The position numbers and the translations under genes were made by a program. Positions 1-8,598 of a DNA stretch of 64,000 nucleotides are shown piece by piece. Within the stretch, counting starts at the first letter, position 1; every line of letters starts with the position of its first letter. A model generated the notes under the pieces. That model worked only from the letters and a program-made list of their open reading frames with translations, was not told the origin of the DNA and searched no databases. This DNA comes from Candidatus Faecalibacterium intestinigallinarum (lineage in GTDB: Bacteria > Bacillota > Clostridia > Oscillospirales > Ruminococcaceae). The stretch covers positions 28,783 to 92,782 of the forward strand of contig DXHQ01000078.1 in NCBI GenBank assembly GCA_019113345.1. Reading direction: 5' to 3'.

Positions 1-832
1 CCAGCCGGACCGGCACCCCGCAGAGGGTGTCCTCGATGAAACCGGGGCCGCAGAGGACCCGGTTCTCCTGGCCGAGGATGACGTTGGTCTTGTCGGGGTT
101 GACGTTGACGAGGACGGTGCGGACCGCCGGAAAGCGGCCGCAGAGGGCGGCGGTCAGCTCGGCGGCGTGGGGCAGGCGGGGCCGGGTGCAGACCAGGCAG
201 ACCATGATCTGGCCGCTGTGCGCGCCCCGCCGCAGAAAGATGTGCCGCACCAGCCCCTCGCCGGAAGCTTCGTCGTAGGGGCGGATGCCGTACTGTTCCA
301 GAAGGCCGCACAGGAACCGGCCGATCTCGTTCAGGACGGCGGGCTGCAGTTTGCAGTCGCCGCAGGGGACGATCCGGTGGCTGCGCCCGGCGTAAAAGCC
401 GATGCAGATCCGGCCGTTTTTGTCCAGGCCCACCGGGTACTGCACCTTGTTGCGGTAGCGGTCCACCTCGGGGGAGGGGAGGATGGGCTCGACCTCGACC
501 TCCAGCCCGCCGATCCGGCGGAAGGCGTCGGCCACGGCGTCCTGCTTGGCCTGCAGCTCGGCGGCATAGCGCAGATGCCGCAGGCTGCACCCGCCGCAGG
601 GCCCGGCCACCGGACAGTCGGCCGGGATGCGGTCGGGGGAGGGGACCTCCACCGACTCCACAATGCCGAAGGCGTACCGCCTGCAGTCCTTGACCACCCG
701 GGCGCGGATGAGGTCGCCGGGGGCTGTGCCCGGCACAAAGACCGCCTCGCCCTCCCAATGGCCGACGCCGCTGCCGTCGCCGGACAGCCGCTCGATGGGC
801 AGTGTGATGATCTGGTTTTTCTGTAAAGGCAT
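1..832 (-). CDS. 23S rRNA (uracil-5-)-methyltransferase, RumA/RlmD-like (TRAM domain N-terminus; truncated at window edge)
   Basis: Reverse-strand reading from 832: MPLQKNQIITLPIERLSGDGSGVGHWEGEAVFVPGTAPGD...CPVAGPCGGCSLRHL; RBS ggagg upstream; no stop before base 1. Confidence 0.85.
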   Translation of the reverse strand, partial: MPLQKNQIITLPIERLSGDGSGVGHWEGEAVFVPGTAPGDLIRARVVKDCRRYAFGIVESVEVPSPDRIPADCPVAGPCGGCSLRHLRYAAELQAKQDAVADAFRRIGGLEVEVEPILPSPEVDRYRNKVQYPVGLDKNGRICIGFYAGRSHRIVPCGDCKLQPAVLNEIGRFLCGLLEQYGIRPYDEASGEGLVRHIFLRRGAHSGQIMVCLVCTRPRLPHAAELTAALCGRFPAVRTVLVNVNPDKTNVILGQENRVLCGPGFIEDTLCGVPVRL

Positions 833-847
833 GGTTCCTCCTTGGGC

Positions 848-1717
848 TCACGGGGTGTCGGGCGGGTCGGATGCGGCGGCCGTGCCGGCCTGCAGCGCAG
901 CCAGATACTTGCTGGGGGGCACCCCCTTGGCCCGCTTGAAGACACGGGAAAAATAAAACTGATCGAAAAAGCCGACCGAAATGGCCACTTCGGCAATGGA
1001 CAGGCTGCCGTCCTGCAGCAGTTTGCAGGCCTCGTTGATCCGGTATTCGGTCAGGTAGTCGATGGGGCTCTTGCCCACGTTGCTCATAAAGACGCGGTAG
1101 AGGTGGCTGCGGGAGACCCCGACGCTCTTGGCCACGTCGTCGATCGAGATATCGTGTGAGTAATTGAACTGGATGTACTTGATGGCGTTCAGGACGTACT
1201 GGCAGGAAGAATTGGTGCTACGGGGCCGCCGCTCGCTGCTCTCCTCCATCAGGGCGGCGATGAAGAGGTAGAGATAGCCCACCATGGCCGTCTCGTCCTG
1301 GACCCGCAGCCCGCGGGCGCGGTAGATGTTCTCCATCGCCTTGAACATCTCGTCGAGATGCTGGGTGTGATGGACCGGCTGCTCCTCCGAAAAGGGCAGC
1401 AGGGCGGCCAGCCGGTGGGCGCTGATCCCGTTGAAGCCCACCCAGCAGTATTCCCAGGGCTGCTGCGCGTCGGCGGCGTAGGTATTCAGCTGGCCGGGCG
1501 GGACAAAAAAGAAGTCGCCGGGGGTCAGCTCCCAGGTCTTGCCCCCGGTCTGAAAGGTGCCCCTGCCCGCCAGCACCAGATGGATCAGGTAATGGTCCCG
1601 GATGCCGGGGCCCCAGGTGTGGCCGGGGGCGCAGCGTTCCAGTCCGCAGTTGAAGACGGACAGGTCCACGTTGTTGGCAAAATTGTGTTTGAACGACTGT
1701 TTATAAACCTCCGGCAT
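848..1717 (-). CDS. AraC family transcriptional regulator (cupin-type sensor domain plus C-terminal HTH)
   Basis: 289 aa; C-terminal HTH DDVAKSVGVSRSHLYRVFMSNVGKSPIDYLTEYRINEACKLL...FYFSRVFKRAKGVPPSKY. Confidence 0.93.
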   Translation of the reverse strand: MPEVYKQSFKHNFANNVDLSVFNCGLERCAPGHTWGPGIRDHYLIHLVLAGRGTFQTGGKTWELTPGDFFFVPPGQLNTYAADAQQPWEYCWVGFNGISAHRLAALLPFSEEQPVHHTQHLDEMFKAMENIYRARGLRVQDETAMVGYLYLFIAALMEESSERRPRSTNSSCQYVLNAIKYIQFNYSHDISIDDVAKSVGVSRSHLYRVFMSNVGKSPIDYLTEYRINEACKLLQDGSLSIAEVAISVGFFDQFYFSRVFKRAKGVPPSKYLAALQAGTAAASDPPDTP

Positions 1718-1845
1718 AATGGGCCTCCTTTTCGGGCAGAGTGGGGAACACCCTCAGTATACCATATCCGGCGGCGCAAATTCAACAAAAGTACATCTGA
1801 ATCTTTGTCCCGGACGCCGAAAATCCTTTTTTCGGCCCAAGAAAA

Positions 1846-1874
1846 TTGCAAAATGCCCCCGCATGGGCTACAAT
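1846..1874 (+). promoter_or_regulatory. Sigma-A type promoter for galK (TTGCAA-N17-TACAAT)
   Basis: Hexamers 1846-1851 and 1869-1874 with 17-bp spacer upstream of galK. Confidence 0.6.
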
Positions 1875-1919
1875 AGGGATATCACCATCGGCTCACACGA
1901 CAAAAGCAAGGGGGTACTT

Positions 1920-3218
1920 ATGGCGACAAGCGGACAGAGGCGGCAGGAGATCGCGGCGGGCGTCTGGGACGGCGTGCTGCAAAATTTGTACGGCCCGTCG
2001 GAGGAGACGCTGGCCCGGCAGCGGGCGCGCTGGTGCGCGGCGCTGGAAGGGTTCGAGCTCTACTTCGGCCCGGGGCGGCAGGTGCGGATCTACACCGCGC
2101 CCGGCCGGGCCGAGCTGGGGGGCAACCACACCGACCATCAGCACGGTTACGGCCTGGCGGCGGCGGTGGGGCTGGACCTGGTGGCGGTGGCCGCCCCCAA
2201 CGACGACCATTACATCCGGGTCAAGTCCTGGGGGTTCAACAAGCTGGACGTGGTCGACCTCGACCAGTCCGATCTGCAGAGCGGGGAGTTCACCCATTCG
2301 GCCAGCCTGATCCGGGGCCTGGCCGAAGGCTTCCGCTCGGCCGGGCGGGAGGTGAGCGGCTACGACGCCTACACCACCAGCGACGTGCTGCGCGGGTCGG
2401 GGCTGTCCAGCTCGGCGGCCTTTGAGATGGGGATGGGCGCCATCATGAACGCCGAGTCCGGCTGCGGCCTGACGGCGGCGCAGGTGGCCCGGCTGGGCCA
2501 GTACGCCGAGAACATCTACTTCGGCAAGCCCAGCGGCCTGCTGGACCAGCTGACCAGCGCGCTGGGCGGGGTGGTCTTTGCCGACTTTGAGGACCCCGAG
2601 ACCCCGCGGGTCGAAAAGATCCACGCCGGCGGGCTGCTGCCGGAGGGGATGAGCCTCTGCGTCACCGACACCCGGGGCAGCCACAGCGAGCTGACCGCCG
2701 AGTTTGCCGCCATCCGGGGCGAGATGGAGGCGGTAGCCGCCTGCTTTGACGGCTGCAAGGTGCTGGGTCAGGTGCGGGAGGCCGACTTCTGGGCCCGCCT
2801 GCCCGCCCTGCGGGCCCAGTGCGGGGACCGCGCCTGCCTGCGGGCGGTCCACTTTTTCCGGGAAAACGCCCGCACCCTCGCCGAGGACCGGGCCCTCCGC
2901 TCCGGCCGCTTTGAAGAGTTCCTCCGGCTGGTGCGGGAGAGCGGCCACGACTCCTTCACCCTCTGCCAGAACGTCTACAGCGGCGCCGACCCGCACCACC
3001 AGAGCCTTTCGGTGGCGCTGGCCCTCAGCGAGCAGATCCTGACGGGCAGCGGCGGCGCCTGGCGGATGCAGGGGGGCGGCTTTGCCGGCACCATCCAGGC
3101 CTTTGTCCCGGCGGCCTGCCTTGCCCGCTACCGCGCCGCCATGGACGGCGTCTTCGGCCCCGGCAGCTGCCACGTCCTCACCCTGCGGGAGCAGGGGGCC
3201 GGGCTGGCCATCGGATAG
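1920..3218 (+). CDS. galK: Galactokinase
   Basis: GHMP kinase motifs: APGRAELGGNHTDHQHG, GSGLSSSAAFEM, GGGFAGTIQAF; ATG at 1920. Confidence 0.93.
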   Translation: MATSGQRRQEIAAGVWDGVLQNLYGPSEETLARQRARWCAALEGFELYFGPGRQVRIYTAPGRAELGGNHTDHQHGYGLAAAVGLDLVAVAAPNDDHYIRVKSWGFNKLDVVDLDQSDLQSGEFTHSASLIRGLAEGFRSAGREVSGYDAYTTSDVLRGSGLSSSAAFEMGMGAIMNAESGCGLTAAQVARLGQYAENIYFGKPSGLLDQLTSALGGVVFADFEDPETPRVEKIHAGGLLPEGMSLCVTDTRGSHSELTAEFAAIRGEMEAVAACFDGCKVLGQVREADFWARLPALRAQCGDRACLRAVHFFRENARTLAEDRALRSGRFEEFLRLVRESGHDSFTLCQNVYSGADPHHQSLSVALALSEQILTGSGGAWRMQGGGFAGTIQAFVPAACLARYRAAMDGVFGPGSCHVLTLREQGAGLAIG

Positions 3219-3245
3219 GTACTCCATACAGAGAAGGGAAATCAC

Positions 3246-3791
3246 ATGGAACAAATGCTTTTGGTGCGCTGCGCGCCCGCTTACGCCGCGCAGATCGCTT
3301 CGTACCGGCAGGAATGTCTGGACACCGGCAGCCGGATGGACGGATGCGGCCCGCTGCGCCGGATGGAGGACCCCATGGACTGGGTCCGCTGGTGCCAGTC
3401 CTGGGATACAGACGGGGCTCTGCCCACCGATATGGATTGGGTGCGGACCACCCAGTTTTTGTACATCCGTGCATCCGACAGTAAGATGGTGGGCACCATC
3501 CAGGTGCGGCATACCCTGAACCAGATGCTTGCAGCTTACGGCGGGCATATCGGCTATTCCGTCCGCCCGTCCGAGCGGCGCAAAGGCTACGCCGCCCGGA
3601 TGCTGGGGGAGGTTTTGCCCTTTTGCCGGCAGCTGGGGCTTGCCCGCGTGCTGATTACCTGTACGCCGGACAATGAAGCCAGCCGGCGGACCATTCTGGC
3701 GAATGGCGGTGTGTATGAATCGACCGTCTTTGAGGCAGATCGAGGCCGGGAACTGGAACGGTACTGGATCGACCTGACATCAAAAAAATAA
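3246..3791 (+). CDS. GNAT family N-acetyltransferase
   Basis: 181 aa; GHIGYSVRPSERRKGYAARML motif and downstream TCTPDNEASRRTILANGG. Confidence 0.88.
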   Translation: MEQMLLVRCAPAYAAQIASYRQECLDTGSRMDGCGPLRRMEDPMDWVRWCQSWDTDGALPTDMDWVRTTQFLYIRASDSKMVGTIQVRHTLNQMLAAYGGHIGYSVRPSERRKGYAARMLGEVLPFCRQLGLARVLITCTPDNEASRRTILANGGVYESTVFEADRGRELERYWIDLTSKK

Positions 3792-3806
3792 AGAAAGAGG
3801 GAAATC

Positions 3807-4214
3807 ATGGCCCATCCGTACTATAAGCCGTGTCCGGAGCTGACGAGATGCAATGACCTGATCGAAAGATATTGGGAAAATAAACAGTACGAAGAATGTT
3901 TTGCCGGGCATATGGAGCTTGCGCAGAAGGGCTATCCGCTGGCAGAATGCCAGATCGGGTACTTTTATCTGTATGGATTCGGCGTCGAAAAAGATTTGGA
4001 GCAGGCATTTTACTGGACCGAACGTGCGGCGAAGCATGGAGATTGGGACGCCCAGTATAACCTGGCTTCGTTTTATGAACAGGGCGTCGCAACAGCGCCC
4101 GACCTGGAAAAGGCGGATGAGTGGTATCGCAAAGCGGCCGCCCAGGGGCACAAGCTGGCGCTGCAAAAATTAGGAGAGGAACAGCCGGCAGAAAAATCCC
4201 AAAAAAGTGATTGA
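3807..4214 (+). CDS. Sel1-like repeat (SLR/TPR) protein
   Basis: Repeats: AECQIGYFYLYGFGVEKDLEQAFYWTERAAKHGDWDAQYNLASFYEQGV...LEKADEWYRKAAAQGH. Confidence 0.88.
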   Translation: MAHPYYKPCPELTRCNDLIERYWENKQYEECFAGHMELAQKGYPLAECQIGYFYLYGFGVEKDLEQAFYWTERAAKHGDWDAQYNLASFYEQGVATAPDLEKADEWYRKAAAQGHKLALQKLGEEQPAEKSQKSD

Positions 4215-4239
4215 CAATCCCGCTTTCTCTTGGTATAAT
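4211..4239 (+). promoter_or_regulatory. Consensus sigma-A promoter for rpsF operon (TTGACA-N17-TATAAT)
   Basis: TTGACA 4211-4216, TATAAT 4234-4239, 17-bp spacer; overlaps the stop codon of the Sel1 ORF. Confidence 0.85.
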
Positions 4240-4260
4240 AAATTGCTGTCTGTAAAGACG

Positions 4261-4313
4261 GCCCCGCGGGAAGCCCCGCGGACCCTTGGCTTCCATCCGA
4301 AGCCCTTATGTCC
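4261..4313 (+). promoter_or_regulatory. Structured 5' leader of rpsF mRNA (candidate S6:S18 autoregulatory leader)
   Basis: Hairpin GGCTTC-catcc-GAAGCC (4288-4304) enclosed by GGAC/GTCC, with an overlapping CCGCGG/CCGCGG hairpin at 4264-4281. Confidence 0.5.
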
Positions 4314-4330
4314 AAAAGGAGGTGCACAAA

Positions 4331-4615
4331 ATGGCAAAGTACGAAACCATGCTGATTACCACCGCCACCCTCGATGACGAGGCTACCGCCGCTCTGGTCG
4401 GTAAGTTTAAGTCCCTGATCGAGGCCAACGGCACGATCGATTCCATCGACGAGTGGGGCAAGCGCCGTCTGGCTTACCCCATCAACGACGAGAACGAGGG
4501 CGTCTACACCGTGATCAACTTCACCAGCGAGCCCGACTTCCCCGCCGAGCTGGACCGTGTGTACAAGATCACCGAGGGCGTCATGCGCTCCCTGATCGTC
4601 GCTAAGGAAGACTAA
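4331..4615 (+). CDS. rpsF: 30S ribosomal protein S6
   Basis: MAKYETMLITTATLDDEATAALVGKFKSLIE; followed by ssb and rpsR. Confidence 0.97.
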   Translation: MAKYETMLITTATLDDEATAALVGKFKSLIEANGTIDSIDEWGKRRLAYPINDENEGVYTVINFTSEPDFPAELDRVYKITEGVMRSLIVAKED

Positions 4616-4643
4616 TTCCATCGAGTTCAAGGAGTCCTGTCTT

Positions 4644-5129
4644 ATGTTGAACGTTGTTGCAATCATGGGCCGCCTGGTGGCGGACCCCGAGCTCCGCACC
4701 ACCACCAGCGGCATCAATATGGCCCGCTTCCGCATCGCCTGCGACCGCAACTTTGCCCGCCAGGGCGAGCAGCGCCAGGCCGATTTCCTGGACGTGGTGG
4801 CATGGCGCAGCCAGGCCGATTTTGTCTGCAAGTACTTTCAGAAGGGCAGCTTGATCGTCATCGACGGCAGCATCCAGACCCGTCAGTACCAGGACAAGAA
4901 CGGCAACAACCGCACCGCGGTGGAGATCGTCGCCAACAACATCAATTTTGCCGGGCCCAAGAATTCGGGCGGCAGCACCGGGGGCGGCTCGTCCTACCAG
5001 GGCGGCCAGCCCCGCCAGAACGCCCAGAGCGCCGCACGCCCCTCCAACATCGAGGCGGTGCCCAGCTATTCGGCCGGGGACAACGATGACTTCGCCGTCA
5101 TCGACGACAGCGACGATCTGCCGTTCTGA
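4644..5129 (+). CDS. ssb: Single-stranded DNA-binding protein
   Basis: MLNVVAIMGRLVADPELRTT...; acidic C-terminal tip DDSDDLPF. Confidence 0.97.
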   Translation: MLNVVAIMGRLVADPELRTTTSGINMARFRIACDRNFARQGEQRQADFLDVVAWRSQADFVCKYFQKGSLIVIDGSIQTRQYQDKNGNNRTAVEIVANNINFAGPKNSGGSTGGGSSYQGGQPRQNAQSAARPSNIEAVPSYSAGDNDDFAVIDDSDDLPF

Positions 5130-5174
5130 TGCGTCCATCCCGACATCAAAATTCAAACAGGAGGTAAACCAGCA

Positions 5175-5432
5175 ATGGCTTTTGAGAAAAACGAAGGCTC
5201 CCGCCCCGCACGTCCCGTGCGCCGCGGCCGCAAGAAGGTCTGCAGCTTCTGCGTCGATCGCATTGACGAGATCGATTACAAGGATGTTGCCCGTCTGCGC
5301 AAGTACGTCTCCGAGCGGGCCAAGATCATTCCCCGCCGCGTGACCGGCACCTGCGCTTATCATCAGCGCGCCCTGACCACCGCCATCAAGCGGGCCCGTC
5401 ACGTCGCCCTGATGCCCTACGTCAGCGACTAA
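5175..5432 (+). CDS. rpsR: 30S ribosomal protein S18
   Basis: [52 protein letters not shown]. Confidence 0.97.
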   Translation: MAFEKNEGSRPARPVRRGRKKVCSFCVDRIDEIDYKDVARLRKYVSERAKIIPRRVTGTCAYHQRALTTAIKRARHVALMPYVSD

Positions 5433-5473
5433 TTCGCAAACCTATTCCAAAACAATCAGCAATCAGCAGCAAA

Positions 5474-5508
5474 CGTCGCCTTGCCCCTTCGGGCCGGGCG
5501 GCGTTTTT
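5474..5508 (+). terminator. Rho-independent terminator downstream of rpsR
   Basis: CGTCGCC...GGCGGCG stem followed by TTTTT. Confidence 0.7.
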
Positions 5509-5524
5509 CTATGCCGGGACGCAG

Positions 5525-5553
5525 AAAAGCCCGGCCTCAGAAGAGGACCGGGC
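5525..5553 (-). terminator. Rho-independent terminator of galU (minus strand)
   Basis: aaaaGCCCGGCCTC-agaa-GAGGACCGGGC; on the minus strand the stem ends in a T run. Confidence 0.65.
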
Positions 5554-5561
5554 GGTTTTTC

Positions 5562-6437
5562 TTACAGCGTTTTGCAGAACTCTTTCAGGTAGGCGCGGAA
5601 CGCTTCGCCGATCTCGGGGTGCTGCAGCGCAAGCTCGACCTGCGCCTCGGCGACGCAGAGCTTGTTGCCCATATCGTAGTGCTTGCCGGTGAAGGCCACC
5701 GCCGTCATGCCGCCTTTGGTGCGGGCGTATTCGGCCATGGCGTCGGTCAGCTGGATCTCGCCGCCGGCGCCGGGCCGGGTGGCGGCCAGCAGGGGATAGA
5801 TCTCGGAAGTCAGCAGCACCCGCCCCAGGATGGAGTAGTTGCTGAATTCCTGGCCCTTTTTGGGCTTTTCGATCATGTCGTCCACAAAGAAATAGTTGTC
5901 GCGGATGGGGGTGGTCTTGAGGCTGCAATAGCGGCTGACGTCCTCCCAGGGGACGGCGCAGACGCCGGCAGCCGGCCGGCCAAATTCCTCGTAGGCGCGG
6001 ATCAGCTGGGCGCAGACCGGGTCCTCGCCGATGATGACGTCGTCGCCGTAGATGACCACGAAGGGGTCATCGCCGGTGAAGGGTTGGGCCATGCTCACCG
6101 CATGGCCGAGGCCGAGGGTCTGCTTCTGGCGGACAAAGTAGATGTTGGCGAGGTTGGCGATGCCCAGGCACTCTTCCAGCAGCTTTTCCTTGCCGGGGAC
6201 GGCAAGTTTTGCCTCCAGCTCGGGGCTGCGGTCGAAGTGGTCCTCGATGATGGACTGGTTCCGGCTGACGATGATGAGGATGTCGGTGATGCCGGAGCGG
6301 ACCGCCTCTTCCACCAGATACTGGATGGCGGGCTTGTCCACAATGGGCAGCATCCCCTTGGGCATGGCTTTGGTGGCGGGCAGGACCCGGGTGCCCAGAC
6401 CGGCGGCGGGGATGACGGCTTTTTTGACGGCTTGCAT
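5562..6437 (-). CDS. galU: UTP--glucose-1-phosphate uridylyltransferase
   Basis: MQAVKKAVIPAAGLGTRVLPATKAMPKGMLPIVDKPAIQYLVEEAV. Confidence 0.96.
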   Translation of the reverse strand: MQAVKKAVIPAAGLGTRVLPATKAMPKGMLPIVDKPAIQYLVEEAVRSGITDILIIVSRNQSIIEDHFDRSPELEAKLAVPGKEKLLEECLGIANLANIYFVRQKQTLGLGHAVSMAQPFTGDDPFVVIYGDDVIIGEDPVCAQLIRAYEEFGRPAAGVCAVPWEDVSRYCSLKTTPIRDNYFFVDDMIEKPKKGQEFSNYSILGRVLLTSEIYPLLAATRPGAGGEIQLTDAMAEYARTKGGMTAVAFTGKHYDMGNKLCVAEAQVELALQHPEIGEAFRAYLKEFCKTL

Positions 6438-6472
6438 AAGGGGACCTCCTTTGGCTTTGATGGATTCCTGTC

Positions 6473-7444
6473 TCAGATCAGCAGCCCCACAATGGCGTCG
6501 ACGTTGGGGCCCAGCAGCAGGCTGAACACCGCCCCGGCCACCATCATCAGGGTGCATACCCCGACGACGGCGGCCCAGCTGACGCCGCCCTGCGCGCGGA
6601 GCACGGCTTCACGCTTGGCCTTTTCGGGGAACTCGGCCTCGATCCGGCGGATCCGCCCGGCGGCGCTGCGGCGGTACAGATATTTGGCGAACATCCCGCT
6701 CAGCACCATGACGGCAAAGCTGGCGATGGAAGCCAGCTGCGCCAGAAAGAGCAGGGACGAGGCGCTGATGGAAGGGGCAAAGGCGCTTTCGCTCAGCACC
6801 AGCAGCTCCAGCAGGGCGGGCAGGTTGAGCAGCAGGTCGACCGCCAGAAAGGCGAAAGCCGGCTTCCAGGCCTTGCGGTAGAAAAAGTAGAGCGGCCCGA
6901 ACAGCAGCGCCGAGAAACAGATCGAGCTCTTGCGGCCGTACTTCTGCATCTGGGAAAAGTCGCGCAGATAGGCCAGGCTGGAAGGCCCGAGGTAGATCTC
7001 CCACTCCTCGGCCGGGATGCCGTCGATGGGCTCGGCGGCGCTGGCCGCGCTGGTCTGCCAGGCGCCGCCCTGCGCTTCCTGATAAAGGCGGGCGTAGTTG
7101 AAGCCGCCGCCGGGATTGGCCTGCGCCTGACGGTCGGCGCCCACCCGGGGCGGCGGGGTCTGGCCGGCCTCGCCGCTTTTCAGGGGCGCGCCGCAATGAC
7201 TGCACCGGGCGGCGTTTTCGGGGTTGGGGGCGCCGCAGTTGGGGCAGCGGTGTTCGGGCCGGGCCGAAGCCGGGGGCGTCCACTCGAAGCCTGTGCCGTG
7301 CCGGGCGGCGTAGACGCAGGCCCCCTGCTTTTCATAGCAGGCGCGGTGATAGGGCGCGCCGCAGTCGGGGCAGACGACGATATCGTCCGTGTCGGTCAGG
7401 GCCTTGCCGCAGACCGAACAGGGACAACCGGTAAACTGATACAT
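6473..7444 (-). CDS. RING-finger/zinc-ribbon membrane protein (DUF2628-like)
   Basis: N-terminal CSVCGKALTDTDDIVVCPDCGAPYHRACYEKQG and CPNCGAPNPENAARCSHCGAPL zinc ribbons, followed by several hydrophobic TM segments. Confidence 0.8.
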   Translation of the reverse strand: MYQFTGCPCSVCGKALTDTDDIVVCPDCGAPYHRACYEKQGACVYAARHGTGFEWTPPASARPEHRCPNCGAPNPENAARCSHCGAPLKSGEAGQTPPPRVGADRQAQANPGGGFNYARLYQEAQGGAWQTSAASAAEPIDGIPAEEWEIYLGPSSLAYLRDFSQMQKYGRKSSICFSALLFGPLYFFYRKAWKPAFAFLAVDLLLNLPALLELLVLSESAFAPSISASSLLFLAQLASIASFAVMVLSGMFAKYLYRRSAAGRIRRIEAEFPEKAKREAVLRAQGGVSWAAVVGVCTLMMVAGAVFSLLLGPNVDAIVGLLI

Positions 7445-7671
7445 AAAAGCCTCCGCATTCACATTGGATGGTATGTCTAGTATACTCTCCGGGAGCAAAA
7501 AAGAAAAGCCAAACTTGCAAATTTGACCCTTTATTCTGTAGTTCCCGGCCAGTATACCACAAAATCTTGAAGAAATTGAAAACAAACCCCGCCTTTGACC
7601 CTTCTTCACAAAAAATTGACAGACGGCGCCGTCCCGTGTTATCCTGATGGCAGAACAGGGGAGGGACAACC

Positions 7672-8400
7672 ATGATGCGAGACCATGACATCGACCTGTG
7701 CGGTGCGGAAGGGGGCGGCCGCGCGCCCGATATGCCCTATCTGGCGGCGGAGGACCGCTTTGCCTTCCGGTGCGCCGGGTGCGGCGGATGCTGCCGGGGC
7801 CGGGAGGACCTTGTCCTCTCGGGCTACGACCTCTACCGGCTCTCCCGGCGGCTGGGCCTGCCGCCCAAAATCACCGCCCGGGCCTTCTGCCGCAGCTACA
7901 TCGGGGCGGTCAGCCGGCTGCCGGTGCTCCGGCTGGCCCCGGTCAGGGCGGAGCGGAACAACTGCCCCTTTCTGACCGGCGGGCGGTGCGCCGTCCACGA
8001 GGCGCGGCCGCTGGCCTGCGCCCTCTACCCGCTGGGGCAGGAGATCAGCCGGGAGGGGCGGGTGCGCTATTATTTTCAGAACACCGGCTGCGGAGAGGCG
8101 CCGGACGGGACGGTCCTTGCGGATTACCTCGCGGCGCAGGGCGTCGCCGGGCGGGAGAAGTGCGATGTGCTCTGGGCCGTCCGCTGCATGGCCCTCGAGG
8201 AGGAGGCCCCCGGCTGGGAGGCGGCGATGGGCCCGGTGGTGCTGCGGCGGTTCCAGGCAAAGCTGGCCGAAGCGCTGTATGAGCGCTACGATACCGCCCG
8301 CCCCTGGCCGGAGCAGTTTTTGGAAAATCTCGCCTGGCTGGCCGGGCAGCGGGCCCGTCTGGAAGAGATGCAGCAGCGCGTCTATCGAAAAAACAGATAG
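7672..8400 (+). CDS. YkgJ family cysteine cluster protein
   Basis: FRCAGCGGCCRGREDLVLSGYDLYRL...CPFLTGGRCAVHEARPLACALYPLG. Confidence 0.88.
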   Translation: MMRDHDIDLCGAEGGGRAPDMPYLAAEDRFAFRCAGCGGCCRGREDLVLSGYDLYRLSRRLGLPPKITARAFCRSYIGAVSRLPVLRLAPVRAERNNCPFLTGGRCAVHEARPLACALYPLGQEISREGRVRYYFQNTGCGEAPDGTVLADYLAAQGVAGREKCDVLWAVRCMALEEEAPGWEAAMGPVVLRRFQAKLAEALYERYDTARPWPEQFLENLAWLAGQRARLEEMQQRVYRKNR

Positions 8401-8460
8401 ATGATTTTTGAAGTATCAATAAGAAACGTGCTTCAGGGAAATAAAATCTTGCGGCCGCTC

Positions 8461-8489
8461 TTGTATTCTGGGACAAAGTGTGCTATACT
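8461..8489 (+). promoter_or_regulatory. Promoter of ABC transporter operon (TTGTAT-N17-TATACT)
   Basis: -35 at 8461-8466, -10 at 8484-8489, 17-bp spacer. Confidence 0.65.
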
Positions 8490-8521
8490 TCACAAGCATG
8501 AAGCACTTCACACGCGTGAAG
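8488..8521 (+). promoter_or_regulatory. Tandem dyad-symmetric operator candidates (two CTTCAC-N4/5-TGAAG-type palindromes, 18-bp period)
   Basis: CTTCACAAGCATGAAG (8488-8503) and CTTCACACGCGTGAAG (8506-8521), starting within the -10 box. Confidence 0.6.
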
Positions 8522-8598
8522 CACCGGGGCGGACCTGCCGCCCTGCCCGCCGGGGGTCCTGTCCCCGCGGCATTTGAAAGTAGAGGAGAGTTTTGGTT

